From Propionicicella superfundia DSM 22317 (GTDB lineage: Bacteria > Actinomycetota > Actinomycetes > Propionibacteriales > Propionibacteriaceae), in contig NZ_KE384020.1 in the NCBI RefSeq assembly GCF_000423465.1, positions 203,409 to 267,408 on the forward strand: DNA of 64,000 bases, in the 5' to 3' direction. A program made the translations under genes and the position numbers. Of the stretch, positions 17,374 to 27,575 are shown piece after piece (within the stretch, counting starts at the first letter, position 1; every line of letters starts with the position of its first letter). The notes below the pieces were generated by a model, which worked only from the letters and a program-made list of their open reading frames with translations, was not told the origin of the DNA and searched no databases.

Positions 17374-18900
17374 GTGAGCCCCGCGCACGTCCGACCCGCC
17401 GCCGTTCCGGGTATGGCCCTGTCCCTGTTGGGGGTGGACCATCCCGGTCGCGTCACCGGCGTGACCCTCGACTCGCGGGCGGTCGCACCCGGAGACCTCT
17501 ATGTCGCGCTCCCGGGGTCGCGGACGCACGGAGCCGGCTTCGCCGCGCAGGCCGTCGCGGCCGGGGCGGTCGCGATCCTCACCGATCCGGCGGGCGCGCC
17601 GGCAGGCACCGCGACGGGGGTCCCGGTCGTGGTCGTCGACGATCCGAGGGCGGTGATGGGACGCATCGCGGCCGACGTCTACGGACGTCCCGGCGACCGG
17701 CTCTTCCTGTACGGCGTGACCGGCACGAACGGGAAGACGAGCACCGCGATCCTCGTGCAGGCGGGGCTGGCGGCCGCGGACGTCCCCGCCGCCAGCATCG
17801 GGACGCTCGGGTTCCGTGTCCGGGGAGAGCAGTTGGAGACCGGGCGGACGACCATCACGACACCCGAGGCGCCCGATCTGCAGGCATTGCTGGCCCTGAT
17901 GGTCGAGCGGGGCGTGGCGGCGGTCGCGATGGAGGTGTCCTCGCATGCGCTCGCACAGGACAGAGTGGCGGAGCTGACCTTCGACGTCGCGGCGTTCACG
18001 ATGCTCGGCAGGGACCATCTCGAGTACCACCACACGATGGAGGCGTACTTCGCGGCCAAGGAACGGCTGTTCCTGGACGGGAGGTCGCGGGTGCAGGTCG
18101 TCAGCGTGGATGACCGGTGGGGCCGGCGTCTCGCCGACGCGGTGCGCGGTCAGGGTCGTCGGCCGGTGACCACGGGATTCTCGATCGACGCCGACTACCG
18201 GATCGTCGCCTGGGCGGCCGACGACGAGTCCGGCGGGACGCGGGCCCGCCTTGCGACCCCGAGGGGAACGCTCTCGCTGGCCCTCGCGCTCCCGGGCGAG
18301 TTCAACGTCCGCAACGCCGTGACCGCGATCGCGATGCTCGACGCGGGCGGTGTGGACATCGCAGCGGCGCTGCCCGGTGTCTCCACCGCGCAGATCCCCG
18401 GCCGGATGCAGCGGGTCGAGCTGCCCGGGGCGGCGCCGCGGGTCGTGGTCGACTTCGCGCACACGCCGGAGGCAGTGGATGCGGCTCTCCGCTCGCTGCC
18501 GGGCCGGATCGTCGCGGTCGTGGGCAGCGGTGGTGACCGCGACCCCGCGAAGCGTGCCCCGATCGGCGCCGCCGCGGCGCGGCACGCCGCCGTCGTGGTC
18601 GTGACCGACGACAATCCCCGCACCGAGGATCCAGCGCTGATCCGCGCGGCCGTCGCGGCCGGTGCTCGCGAGGAGGCCGCAGGACAGCCCCGCCACGTGG
18701 ACGTCGTCGAACAGGGCGGACGCAGGGACGCCATCGCCCTGGCCCTCGACCGCGCCCGGCCCGGCGACTGGGTCGCGATCCTCGGCAAGGGTCACGAGCA
18801 GGGACAGACGATCGGGACCGACGTGATCCCGTTCGACGATGTGACCGTCGTGCGGGCGGTCTGGGACGGGAGGGCGGATGGATCCGACCACGCTGAATGA
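17374..18900 (+). CDS. murE: UDP-MurNAc-L-Ala-D-Glu ligase MurE
   Basis: 508 residues from GTG 17374. N-terminal domain VTLDSRAVAPGDLYVALPG, ATP-binding P-loop [14 protein letters not shown], substrate loop TTITTPEAPDLQ and the C-terminal DNPRTEDP motif, which in DAP-adding enzymes (DNPR) selects meso-diaminopimelate. It adds the third amino acid to the muropeptide stem; the DNPR motif predicts meso-DAP, although some actinomycetes with LL-DAP keep it. Overlaps murF by 23 nt. Confidence 0.95.
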   Translation: MSPAHVRPAAVPGMALSLLGVDHPGRVTGVTLDSRAVAPGDLYVALPGSRTHGAGFAAQAVAAGAVAILTDPAGAPAGTATGVPVVVVDDPRAVMGRIAADVYGRPGDRLFLYGVTGTNGKTSTAILVQAGLAAADVPAASIGTLGFRVRGEQLETGRTTITTPEAPDLQALLALMVERGVAAVAMEVSSHALAQDRVAELTFDVAAFTMLGRDHLEYHHTMEAYFAAKERLFLDGRSRVQVVSVDDRWGRRLADAVRGQGRRPVTTGFSIDADYRIVAWAADDESGGTRARLATPRGTLSLALALPGEFNVRNAVTAIAMLDAGGVDIAAALPGVSTAQIPGRMQRVELPGAAPRVVVDFAHTPEAVDAALRSLPGRIVAVVGSGGDRDPAKRAPIGAAAARHAAVVVVTDDNPRTEDPALIRAAVAAGAREEAAGQPRHVDVVEQGGRRDAIALALDRARPGDWVAILGKGHEQGQTIGTDVIPFDDVTVVRAVWDGRADGSDHAE

Positions 18901-20341
18901 GCTGGCACGGGCGGTGGCCGGTGAGGTGATGCGAGGCGACCCCGCGACCGCGGTGGGCCCCGATGTCGTCATCGACTCCCGGCTGGCGACCCCCGGCGCC
19001 GTGTTCATCGCGTTCCCGGGCGAGCGGGTCGACGGGCACGAGTTCGTCGACGCGGCGCGCGCCGGCGGCGCAGCGGTCGCGATCGTGACCCGGCCGGTCG
19101 ACGCCGGCATCCCGCAGATCCGCTGCGGCGACGCCCAGGAGGCGTTGTCCGCGCTCGCCCGCGATGTCGTCGGGCGAGCACGGCAGGGTGGACTCCGGAC
19201 GGTCGCGCTCACCGGGTCGTCGGGCAAGACGAGCACCAAGGACCTGATCGCGCAGGTGCTGGAGGCCGCAGGTCCCACCGTGGCTCCGGTCGGCTCGTTC
19301 AACAACGAGATCGGCGTGCCCCTCACAGCGTGCCGTGTGACCGCTCGAACCCGGTACCTCGTGTCCGAGATGGGTGCTCGCGGTCACGGGCACATCGCGT
19401 GGCTGTGCGGGATCGTCCCGCCCGGCATCGCCGCCGTCCTGAACGTCGGAACCGCGCATCTGGGCGAGTTCGGCTCGATCGACGACATCGCGGCCGCGAA
19501 GGGGGAGATCGTCGAGGCGGTGCCGGCCGGCGGCTGGGCGGTGCTCAACGCCGCCGACCCGCGTGTCGCGGCGATGGCGTCCCGCACCCGGGCGCGGATC
19601 GCGTGGTTCTCGGCCGACGGGCGTCCCGGGCTGCCCGGCGACGTGCAGGTGTGGGCATCCGGCATCGAGGTGGACGCCCTCGCGAGGCCCCGGTTCACCC
19701 TCCACGTGGCCGACGGTGGCGCCGAGCGGGCCGCGCCCGTCGCGCTACGGGTCCTGGGACGGCACGCGGTGGCGAACGCCCTGGCCGCCGCGGCGGTCGG
19801 GATCGCAGCCGGGCTCGACCCGGCGGACATCGCCGGCACGTTGTCCTCCGCCGGGCCGAGGTCTCGATGGCGTCTGGAGCTGACGGAGCGCGCCGACGGC
19901 GTTGCGGTCCTCAACGACACCTACAACGCCAACCCGGATTCGATGCGAGCCGGGCTGGAGGCGCTGCGCGACCTCGGCGTCGCCCGCCGCCGTGCGCACC
20001 CGGGGGCGCGACTGGTGGCCGTCCTGGGGGAGATGCGCGAGCTCGGCCCGGGCGCGGCCGCTGCGCACGCCGCCGTGGGCAGGATGGCCGCCGAGGCCGG
20101 CGTCGACCGGCTCGTCTGCCTCGGGCCGTTCGCGACCGACCTCGCCGCGGGGGCCCGGAGCGCCGACCCGCCGGTGGCGACCGTCGATCAGGCGGAGGAC
20201 AAGTCCACGGTCGCCGCGCTGCTCGCTCCCTACCTGCGGACCGGCGACGCCGTCCTCGTGAAGGCCTCGCGCGGGGCGGAACTCGATACGGTGGCCGCGG
20301 ACCTGTTGAAAGGCGGAGGTGGCGAATGCTCGCAATCCTGA
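18878..20341 (+). CDS. murF: UDP-MurNAc-tripeptide-D-Ala-D-Ala ligase MurF
   Basis: 487 residues. N-terminal [20 protein letters not shown]-loop [14 protein letters not shown], then [11 protein letters not shown] and [12 protein letters not shown], all MurF signatures. It adds D-Ala-D-Ala to complete the pentapeptide precursor in the cytoplasm. Start and stop both overlap the neighbouring genes (murE by 23 nt, mraY by 16 nt), indicating coupled translation. Confidence 0.95.
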   Translation: MDPTTLNELARAVAGEVMRGDPATAVGPDVVIDSRLATPGAVFIAFPGERVDGHEFVDAARAGGAAVAIVTRPVDAGIPQIRCGDAQEALSALARDVVGRARQGGLRTVALTGSSGKTSTKDLIAQVLEAAGPTVAPVGSFNNEIGVPLTACRVTARTRYLVSEMGARGHGHIAWLCGIVPPGIAAVLNVGTAHLGEFGSIDDIAAAKGEIVEAVPAGGWAVLNAADPRVAAMASRTRARIAWFSADGRPGLPGDVQVWASGIEVDALARPRFTLHVADGGAERAAPVALRVLGRHAVANALAAAAVGIAAGLDPADIAGTLSSAGPRSRWRLELTERADGVAVLNDTYNANPDSMRAGLEALRDLGVARRRAHPGARLVAVLGEMRELGPGAAAAHAAVGRMAAEAGVDRLVCLGPFATDLAAGARSADPPVATVDQAEDKSTVAALLAPYLRTGDAVLVKASRGAELDTVAADLLKGGGGECSQS

Positions 20342-21396
20342 TCGCCGGGGGCGTGGCCATGCTGGCCACGCTTCTCGGGACGCGACTGGCGATCGGCGTG
20401 ATGGTGAAACACGGGTACGGCCAGTTCATCCGCGAGGACGGCCCCACCACGCACCAGTCCAAGCGCGGCACGCCCACCATGGGCGGGATCGTCATCGTCA
20501 TCGCCGTCTTCCTCGGGTACTTCGTCGCGCACCTCGCCTTGTGGACGCCCCCGACGGCCTCGTCACTCCTGGTCCTGTTCCTGTTCGGCGGCCTGGCGGT
20601 CGTGGGCTTCCTGGACGACTTCCTCAAGCTCTCCCGGGAGCAGTCGCTCGGACTCGGCGCGCGGGCGAAGCTGGCCGGCCAGATCGGCGTCGGCGTCCTC
20701 TTCGGCGTCGGCACGCTGCTGTTCCCCGACGAGCGCGGCGTCACCCCGGGAAGCTCGTTCGTCTCCGGGCTGCGTGACATCGGCTGGCTGGCTCTGCCGC
20801 CGGTGCTGGCCGTGATCTGGATGACGTTCCTGTCGACAGGGCTGTCCAACGCCGTCAACCTCACCGATGGCCTCGACGGCCTGGCGACCGGCACATCGGC
20901 GATGGTGTTCGGCGGGTACACGATCATCACGATCTGGCAGTACGGTCAGTCGTGCGGATCCCTGTCGACCGTGTCCGCCCGCTGCTACGAGGTACGCGAC
21001 CCCTACGACCTGGCCGTTGTCGCACTCGCTCTCGCCGGCGCCTGTTTCGGCTTCCTGTGGTGGAACGCGGCCCCAGCGAAGATCTTCATGGGCGACACCG
21101 GGTCGCTGGCCCTCGGCGGCGCTCTCGCCGGGCTGGCGGTCACGACCCGCACCGAGCTGCTGTCGCTGCTCATCGGCGGTCTGTTCGTGATCATCACGAT
21201 GTCGGTGATGCTGCAGGTCGGCTACTTCAAGCTCACCAAGGGGAAACGACTGTTCAAGATGGCACCTCTGCAGCACCACTTCGAACTTCTCGGCTGGAGC
21301 GAGATCACGATCGTCATCCGATTCTGGATCATCGCCGGGCTGTGCATGTCCATCGGGCTCGGCCTCTTCTATGCGGAATGGGTCGCGGGACTATGA
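20326..21396 (+). CDS. mraY: Phospho-MurNAc-pentapeptide translocase MraY
   Basis: 356 residues, about ten membrane helices. Family motifs: the cytoplasmic loop [23 protein letters not shown] with the catalytic Asp pair, [13 protein letters not shown] and the [13 protein letters not shown] histidine loop near the C-terminus. It transfers phospho-MurNAc-pentapeptide to undecaprenyl phosphate to give lipid I. ATG 20326 is preceded by GGCGGAGGT inside the end of murF. Confidence 0.96.
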   Translation: MLAILIAGGVAMLATLLGTRLAIGVMVKHGYGQFIREDGPTTHQSKRGTPTMGGIVIVIAVFLGYFVAHLALWTPPTASSLLVLFLFGGLAVVGFLDDFLKLSREQSLGLGARAKLAGQIGVGVLFGVGTLLFPDERGVTPGSSFVSGLRDIGWLALPPVLAVIWMTFLSTGLSNAVNLTDGLDGLATGTSAMVFGGYTIITIWQYGQSCGSLSTVSARCYEVRDPYDLAVVALALAGACFGFLWWNAAPAKIFMGDTGSLALGGALAGLAVTTRTELLSLLIGGLFVIITMSVMLQVGYFKLTKGKRLFKMAPLQHHFELLGWSEITIVIRFWIIAGLCMSIGLGLFYAEWVAGL

Positions 21397-22874
21397 GTGC
21401 CTCCGACTGGCTGGCGGGCGCGGATCGCACGTCGCCCTGGCGCGAGGCGCGCGTCGTCGTCGCCGGACTCGGAAGGTCCGGCTTCGCGTCCGCCGACGCC
21501 CTCCTCGAGCTCGGCGCGAGCGTCGAGGTCGTCGACGATGCCGACTCCGGTGCCACGGCCGACCGCGGGAAGCTGCTCGGCATCCTCGGCGGACGCCTCA
21601 CGCTCGGCCCCGGCTCGTCCGCCGTGCTTCCCCCTGCCGACCTCGTGATCGCCTCGCCCGGGTGGCGTCCGTCGTTCCCGCTGCTGGCTCAGGCGGCCGC
21701 GGCGGGCATCCCGATCTGGAGCGAGGTCGAACTGGCCTGGCGGCTTTCGCACCCCGACCGGGCGGTGCCGTGGCTGGGCGTGACCGGCACGAACGGCAAG
21801 ACGACGACCGTCAACATGGTGGAGTCGATGCTGTCGGCCGGCGGATACCGGGTCGCCGCGGTCGGCAACGTCGGCCGCCCTGTCATGGAGGCGGTGCTGG
21901 ACGACGCGCCCTACGACGTCTTCGCGGTCGAGCTCTCGAGCTTCCAGTTGCACTACACGCACACGCTGTCGCTGCACTCCGCCGTCGTCACCAACCTGCA
22001 TGCCGATCATCTGGAGTGGTACGCCGATCCGGACGCATGGCCGCGGCCGGACAGCTCTCCGTACGAGGCATACGGGGCTGACAAGGCCCGGATCTACGAA
22101 CGCACCCAGCAGGCGTGCGTGTACAACGTCGCCGACCTGGCCACCGAGCACATGGTCGAGGAGGCGGACGTGATCGAGGGCGCCAGGGCGATCGGCTTCA
22201 CGCTCGGGATTCCGCGCATCTCCATGCTCGGGGTCGTGGACGACCTCCTCGTCGACCGCGCGTTCATCGCGCAGCGGCGCGACTCGGCGGTCGAACTGGC
22301 CCGGCTGTCGGATGTCCACCCCTATGCCCCGCACAACGTCGAGAACGCTCTCGCCGCGGCCGCGCTGGCACGCTCGTTCGGCGTCCGCGAGGTGGACGTG
22401 GCGCAGGGCCTGCGTGCGCTGCGCATCGGCGACCACCGCATCCAGACCGTTGCCGAGGTGTCCGGTGTCACCTACGTGGATGACTCGAAGGCGACGAATC
22501 CGCATGCGGCCGGGGCGTCGCTGCGCGCGTTCGAATCCGTGGTGTGGATCGCGGGCGGGCAGGCGAAGGGAACCTCCTTCGACGACCTCGTCGCCACCAC
22601 GGCAGGCCGCCTTCGCGGCGCGGTCGTGCTGGGCGTCGACCGGGACGTCGTGGCCGACGCCCTCGCCCGACACGCACCCGATGTCCCGGTGATCGTCCTC
22701 GAGCGCATGGACACTGAGGTCATGGCCGAGGCCGTCGCCGCCGCCGCGGCGATGGCGCAGCCGGGTGATGTGGTTCTGCTGGCACCCGGGTGCGCCAGTC
22801 TCGACATCTTCACGGGGTACGCCGACAGGGGCGAGGCGTTCGCTCGCGCGGCACGAGGACTGACGGAGGGATGA
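21393..22874 (+). CDS. murD: UDP-MurNAc-L-Ala D-Glu ligase MurD
   Basis: 493 residues, ATG overlapping the mraY stop (ATGA). N-terminal nucleotide-binding [18 protein letters not shown]-loop [24 protein letters not shown] and the C-terminal [16 protein letters not shown] motif mark MurD. It adds D-glutamate to UDP-MurNAc-L-Ala. It is somewhat longer than the usual 450 residues, through an insert in the central domain around residues 210-240. Confidence 0.95.
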   Translation: MSASDWLAGADRTSPWREARVVVAGLGRSGFASADALLELGASVEVVDDADSGATADRGKLLGILGGRLTLGPGSSAVLPPADLVIASPGWRPSFPLLAQAAAAGIPIWSEVELAWRLSHPDRAVPWLGVTGTNGKTTTVNMVESMLSAGGYRVAAVGNVGRPVMEAVLDDAPYDVFAVELSSFQLHYTHTLSLHSAVVTNLHADHLEWYADPDAWPRPDSSPYEAYGADKARIYERTQQACVYNVADLATEHMVEEADVIEGARAIGFTLGIPRISMLGVVDDLLVDRAFIAQRRDSAVELARLSDVHPYAPHNVENALAAAALARSFGVREVDVAQGLRALRIGDHRIQTVAEVSGVTYVDDSKATNPHAAGASLRAFESVVWIAGGQAKGTSFDDLVATTAGRLRGAVVLGVDRDVVADALARHAPDVPVIVLERMDTEVMAEAVAAAAAMAQPGDVVLLAPGCASLDIFTGYADRGEAFARAARGLTEG

Positions 22875-22883
22875 GAAGCGTCG

Positions 22884-24137
22884 ATGGCGTTGACCACGAC
22901 CTCGGGTAAGCCCGGCACACGGCTGTTCGGGCGGACCGGCGTGCTCGCGCAGGCGCTCGGCCAGCCGCTGACCAGCTACTACCTGGTGCTCGTCGCCGCG
23001 TCGCTGCTGGTGGCGATCGGGGTCATGATGGTCCAGTCGGCCTCCAGCGTGTACGCCCAGGTGCAGACCGGCGACCCGTACTTCTTCTTCAAGCGGCAGT
23101 TGCTCTTCCTCGGTGTGGGGGTCGTCGTGGCGACCGTTCTCAGCCGGCTGTCCCTGCGGATGCTGCGGATGCTGGGCTGGGCCGGCGTGCTGCTCGCCTA
23201 TGCGTTGCTGCTGTGCACGTTCATCCCCGGTCTGGGCCGTGAGGTGTCGGGCAACAGGAACTGGGTGCAGTTCGGCACGTCGATCCTGCGCTTCCAGCCG
23301 TCGGAGTTCGCGAAGCTCGCCATCGTCGTGTGGGGCGCCGATGTCCTCGCACGGAAGGCGAAGCTGCTCGACCAGCCGCGTCACCTGCTCATCCCGTTCG
23401 CCCCGATCAGCATGGGTCTCATCGGGATCGTGCTGCTGCAGCGCGATCTGGGCACCGCCATGGTGATGGGCGCGATGGTGATGGTCATCCTGTTCGTGGT
23501 CGGGGCGCCGTTCCGAGTCCTCGGCGGCATCGTGGGCGTCGCCGCCGTGGCGGTCGTGGGCCTCGTCGCGACGTCGGGGAACCGCCTGGAGCGCATCTTC
23601 GGCTTCCTCAATCCCGAGACCGACGCGCTGGGGATCAACCAGCAACCGATCCGAGGAGCGTTCGCCCTTGCCAGCGGCGGGTGGTGGGGGTTGGGCCTCG
23701 GTGCGAGCCGTCAGAAGTGGGGCATGCTCGCCGAGTCCCACACCGACTTCATCTTCGCCGTCATCGGGGAGGAGCTCGGCCTGATGGGCACCCTGGCCGT
23801 CATCGGGCTGTTCATCGTCCTGGGCTATGCCGGTTTCCGGGTCGCGCTTCGTTCCGACTCCCTGTTCACCAGGTACGCCGCCGCGGGCGTGACCGCCTGG
23901 TTCATGATCCAGTCCCTCGTCAACATCGCCGTCGTCCTGCGACTGCTGCCCGTCTTCGGCGTGCCGCTACCGTTCATCTCCTACGGTGGATCGGCGCTGC
24001 TGGCCAACCTGGCAGCGCTCGGCATCCTGCTCAATTGTGCGCGAAACGAGCCTGCCGCCCGGAAGCTGCTTGCGCAGCGCCGGGTGACGCGGTCGCGTGC
24101 CAAGGTGAGCACCGTGGTGCAGGGACGCGGAGCTTAG
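22884..24137 (+). CDS. ftsW: Septal peptidoglycan glycosyltransferase FtsW (SEDS family)
   Basis: 417 residues with about ten membrane helices. SEDS motifs: GNRNWVQFGTSILRFQPSE near residue 120 with FAKLAIVVWGA, LLQRDLGTAMVM, AESHTDFIFAVIGEELG and PFISYGGSALL at the C-terminus. It polymerises lipid II at the septum together with FtsI. The basic C-terminal tail is cytoplasmic. Confidence 0.95.
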   Translation: MALTTTSGKPGTRLFGRTGVLAQALGQPLTSYYLVLVAASLLVAIGVMMVQSASSVYAQVQTGDPYFFFKRQLLFLGVGVVVATVLSRLSLRMLRMLGWAGVLLAYALLLCTFIPGLGREVSGNRNWVQFGTSILRFQPSEFAKLAIVVWGADVLARKAKLLDQPRHLLIPFAPISMGLIGIVLLQRDLGTAMVMGAMVMVILFVVGAPFRVLGGIVGVAAVAVVGLVATSGNRLERIFGFLNPETDALGINQQPIRGAFALASGGWWGLGLGASRQKWGMLAESHTDFIFAVIGEELGLMGTLAVIGLFIVLGYAGFRVALRSDSLFTRYAAAGVTAWFMIQSLVNIAVVLRLLPVFGVPLPFISYGGSALLANLAALGILLNCARNEPAARKLLAQRRVTRSRAKVSTVVQGRGA

Positions 24138-24145
24138 GGGGAGTC

Positions 24146-25243
24146 ATGACGCAGGTGGTTCTGGCGGGCGGGGGCACGGCCGGCCATACGTCGCCGCTGA
24201 TCGCGACGGCGCAGCGGCTGCAGGAGGTGCAGCCTGACATCGACGTGACGGCCGTGGGCACGGCGAAGGGCCTTGAGTCCCGCGTGATCCCGGCGGCGGG
24301 GCTTCCCCTCGTCCTGATCCCTCCGGTTCCGCTGCCGCGTTCCCTGAGCCCTCGGTTGCTGACGGTGCCGTTCCGGCTCGGCAAGGCGGTGGTCGAGGCC
24401 CGGCGGGTGCTGCGGCGAGCGGGTGCCGATGTCGTGGTGGGGTTCGGCGGGTATGTCGCGCTGCCGGTGTATCTGGCGGCGGCGACGCTGCGGATCCCGG
24501 TCGTGGTGCACGAGCAGAATGCCGTTCCCGGCCTGGCGAACAAGGTGGCCGCGCGGTTCGCCCGCGCGGTGGTGACGTCGTTTCCGCACACCCCGCTGCC
24601 GAACGCCCGGGCGCTCGGGCTCCCTGTGCGTCGCGGGATCTCCGAGCTGGACCGCGACGCCGCCCGGCCCGCGGCCCGTGCGGCGCTCGGACTGGACGGA
24701 CATCGCCCGACACTGCTGGTGTCGGGCGGGTCGCAGGGCGCGCGGCGTCTCAACGTCGCGACGCGCGACGCGCTCCCACGGCTCCTCGCCGCCGGCGTGC
24801 AGGTGCTGCACGTGCTCGGTCCCCGGAACCTGACGGCCGACACGGTCCCCGTCTCCGACGCGGAGACCGGCGCCCGGTACCTGCCTGTCGCGTATGTCGA
24901 CCGGATGGAGGACGCGTACGCGGCGGCCGACTTCATGGTCGGGCGCGCCGGTGCCGGCACGGTTGCCGAGACGGCCGTGGTGGGCCTGCCCGCGCTGTTC
25001 GTCCCGCTGCCGCACGGAAACGGCGAGCAGGCGCGCAACGCCGAGCCGAGCGTGAGCGCGGGCGCATCGCTGCTGGTGGTCGACGAGGAACTCACGGCGG
25101 ACCGGCTGCTGGCCGAGGTGCTGCCCCTGATGTCCGACCACGAGACGCTCGCCGCCATGAGCGCGGCAGGCAGGGGGCTTGTGCCGGGGGACGCCGCGGG
25201 TGCGCTCGCGCACGTGGTCCTCGGCGCCGCGGAGGTGCAGTGA
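24146..25243 (+). CDS. murG: Lipid II synthase MurG (UDP-GlcNAc transferase)
   Basis: 365 residues, ATG preceded by TAGGGGGAG. GT28 fold: VVLAGGGTAGHTSPLIATA at the start, GFGGYVALPVYLAA, VVVHEQNAVPGLANK, SGGSQGARRLN and the C-terminal donor-site segment MVGRAGAGTVAE with PLPHGNGEQARNAE. It adds GlcNAc to lipid I on the inner face of the membrane, making lipid II. Confidence 0.95.
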   Translation: MTQVVLAGGGTAGHTSPLIATAQRLQEVQPDIDVTAVGTAKGLESRVIPAAGLPLVLIPPVPLPRSLSPRLLTVPFRLGKAVVEARRVLRRAGADVVVGFGGYVALPVYLAAATLRIPVVVHEQNAVPGLANKVAARFARAVVTSFPHTPLPNARALGLPVRRGISELDRDAARPAARAALGLDGHRPTLLVSGGSQGARRLNVATRDALPRLLAAGVQVLHVLGPRNLTADTVPVSDAETGARYLPVAYVDRMEDAYAAADFMVGRAGAGTVAETAVVGLPALFVPLPHGNGEQARNAEPSVSAGASLLVVDEELTADRLLAEVLPLMSDHETLAAMSAAGRGLVPGDAAGALAHVVLGAAEVQ

Positions 25244-26649
25244 TGCTCGTCGAACCCGTCAGCCTGCGGCCGGTCGCGCAACTCGGTGCGGTGCACTTCG
25301 TGGCGATCGGCGGGTCCGGGATGGCCCCGATCGCCCTGCTGTACCACGAGTCGGGCGTCGAGGTCAGCGGCAGTGATCGCAGCGACTCCGCGACGATGCG
25401 CCTGCTGCGGGACGCCGGCATCACCGTGTACGTGGGTCATGATGCGGCGCATCTGGGCAGCGCCCGCACGGTCGTCGTGTCGAGCGCGATCGGCGAGTCC
25501 AATCCCGAGGTGCAGGCGGCCCGCGAGCGGGATCTGCGGGTATGGCACCGCAGCGCAGCGCTCGGCGCCCTGCTGCTCGGCCGCCGGGGCGTCGCCGTCA
25601 CGGGCACGCACGGCAAGACGACGACGAGCGCCATGACGGCGATGGCCTTGGCCGCCGCCGGGGAGAGTCCGGGATACGTCGTGGGCGCGGTCCTCGCCGA
25701 TACCGGCAGGGCGTCGTGCCTCGGCAGCGGGACCGACTTCGTCGTCGAGGCCGACGAGAGCGACGGCAGTTTCCGCCAGTACCCCGTCGAGACCTTCGTC
25801 GTGACGAACATCGAGGCCGACCACCTCGACAACTGGGGCACGCCCGAGGCGTACTACGCGGGGTACGGCGAAGCCGTGCGCGGCGACGAGGTGCGCCAGG
25901 TCGTCGCCTGCATCGACGATCCCGGGGCTGCGCGCCTGGTCGCCGAGCTGCGGGCCGAGGATCGGCGCGTCGTGACCTACGGCACGGACGCGAGCGCCGA
26001 TCTGCGGATCGAGGCGCCGCGGTTCGAGGGGTCCGGTGCGCGCGCCGGCCTCGTCATCGAGGACGAGCACCATGATCTCGTGCTCGGCGTTCCCGGACTG
26101 CACAACCTGCGCAATGCCGCAGCCGCCGTGGCGGTCGGACTGCTGCGTTCCATCCCGGCCGCCGACTCGCTGGCGGCCCTGCGGGGGTTCCACGGGACGT
26201 CGCGGCGATTCGAGTTCGTCGGTCGTTGGCGCGGGGCAGCGGTCTACGACGACTATGCCCACCATCCGACCGAGGTCGCGGCCGCCCTCACGGCGGCACG
26301 TACGGTCGCGGGCGCAGGACGGGTGATCGCCTGCTTCCAGCCTCACCTGTTCACGCGGACGCGGACCTTCGCGGTCGAGTTCGCGGCCGCCCTCGCGCTC
26401 GCCGATGAGATCGTCGTCTGTCCGATCTACCCGGCGCGGGAGCAGCCGATTCCAGGCGTGACGTCCGCTCTCATCACCGACCGGCTGCGGGCCGACGAGC
26501 GTGCCGGAGTTCACGATGTCGCCTCGTTGGACGAGGCGGCGGACCTGCTTGCCGGGCTCGCGCGCCCGGGCGACCTCGTCCTCACCCTCGGCGCGGGCGA
26601 CGTCACCACGGTCGGGCCGCTTCTCCGGGAGCGGCGGGAACCGACGTGA
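25243..26649 (+). CDS. murC: UDP-MurNAc-L-alanine ligase MurC
   Basis: 468 residues. N-terminal VHFVAIGGSGMAPIALLY, P-loop AVTGTHGKTTTSAMTAM, EADESDGSF, and YDDYAHHPTEVAA followed by CFQPHLFTRT identify MurC. It adds the first L-Ala to UDP-MurNAc. ATG 25243 overlaps the murG stop by one base (TGATG) with GGAGGTG 5 nt before; a GTG at 25240 is also in frame. Confidence 0.95.
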   Translation: MLVEPVSLRPVAQLGAVHFVAIGGSGMAPIALLYHESGVEVSGSDRSDSATMRLLRDAGITVYVGHDAAHLGSARTVVVSSAIGESNPEVQAARERDLRVWHRSAALGALLLGRRGVAVTGTHGKTTTSAMTAMALAAAGESPGYVVGAVLADTGRASCLGSGTDFVVEADESDGSFRQYPVETFVVTNIEADHLDNWGTPEAYYAGYGEAVRGDEVRQVVACIDDPGAARLVAELRAEDRRVVTYGTDASADLRIEAPRFEGSGARAGLVIEDEHHDLVLGVPGLHNLRNAAAAVAVGLLRSIPAADSLAALRGFHGTSRRFEFVGRWRGAAVYDDYAHHPTEVAAALTAARTVAGAGRVIACFQPHLFTRTRTFAVEFAAALALADEIVVCPIYPAREQPIPGVTSALITDRLRADERAGVHDVASLDEAADLLAGLARPGDLVLTLGAGDVTTVGPLLRERREPT

Positions 26650-27386
26650 GCGCGCCCGCCCGCCCGCCGCGCGTCTCGGACGCCACCCAGCGGATCCGGT
26701 CGCGCCGGCGGCGGACCCGCCTGCGGCGGCTCCGGGGGATCGGCATCGCGGTCGTGGTCGTCGCTCTGGTCGTGGGGGCCGGGTGGCTGTTCGGGTTCTC
26801 CTCGGTGTTCGCGGTCCGCGATGTGTCGGTCACGGGCACGGCGGTGCTGAAACCGGAGGTGGTGGAGCAGCTCGCCCAGGTTCCCGTCGGCGCGCCGTTG
26901 GCCACGGTCGACCCGGAGCCGATCGCAGCGCGGGTGGCGAACGTGCCCGAGGTGAAGTCGGTCACGGTGTCGCGCGCCTGGCCCGACGGGATCAGGATCG
27001 AGGTGACCGAGCGAACCGCGGCGTATGCGGTGTCCTCGACGACGGCGGGCGAATACTGGCTCGTGGACGACACCGGGGTCGTGTTCCACACCGTGACCAC
27101 GGTGCCCAAGGGGCTGCTCGTGGCGACATCGTCGACGGTCGAGGTGCCGGTGCTGCAGGATGTGGCCACGGTGGTGGCGGCGCTTCCCGACGATCTGCGG
27201 AAGCGGGTGACGTCCCTGAAGGTGACGTCGGGCGACGACATCACGCTCGTGCTGACGAAGAACGCCCAGGTGGTGTGGGGGAGCGCGACCGACTCCGAGC
27301 TGAAGGGGCGTGTCGCCGCCGCGCTGCTGAAGGTGAGCGCGCGCGTCTACGACGTCTCGAGTCCGACATACCCGGTGACCCGCTGA
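26646..27386 (+). CDS. ftsQ: Cell division protein FtsQ
   Basis: 246 residues from GTG 26646, overlapping the murC stop. Arg-rich cytoplasmic N-terminus, one membrane helix (GIGIAVVVVALVVGAGWLF, about residues 32-50), then a POTRA domain (VFAVRDVSVTGTAVLKPEVV, VPEVKSVTVSRAWPDGIRIEVTE split by a loop) and the FtsQ beta domain. It is the scaffold of the FtsQLB divisome complex. Confidence 0.9.
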   Translation: MSAPARPPRVSDATQRIRSRRRRTRLRRLRGIGIAVVVVALVVGAGWLFGFSSVFAVRDVSVTGTAVLKPEVVEQLAQVPVGAPLATVDPEPIAARVANVPEVKSVTVSRAWPDGIRIEVTERTAAYAVSSTTAGEYWLVDDTGVVFHTVTTVPKGLLVATSSTVEVPVLQDVATVVAALPDDLRKRVTSLKVTSGDDITLVLTKNAQVVWGSATDSELKGRVAAALLKVSARVYDVSSPTYPVTR

Positions 27387-27575
27387 AGGCAAGCGCCGCG
27401 TCAGGGTCAAGTTGAGGTTGAGACCCGTGCGGTGCCCGGGGGTGTCGATGGACACTCTTCCGGCCGGTTGCATAGCCTGTGTCAAAGGTCCTGGTCCGCT
27501 GGTGGCTTCCCTTCGCACTTGCACCTTGAGACTTGGCTCTGACCATCACGAATGCTGAGGGAAAAGGTTACTCGG
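27387..27575 (+). promoter_or_regulatory. ftsQ-ftsZ intergenic region with putative ftsZ promoter
   Basis: 189 bp, the longest gap between ftsQ and divIVA. A TANNNT -10 (TAGCCT) lies at 27473-27478, predicting a leader of about 90 nt. The heptamer TTGAGAC occurs at 27418 and again at 27526, the first copy preceded by a tandem TTGAG. The ribosome-binding site is GAGGGAAAAGG (27557-27567). ftsZ having its own promoters here would fit other actinomycetes; exact start sites cannot be read. Confidence 0.5.
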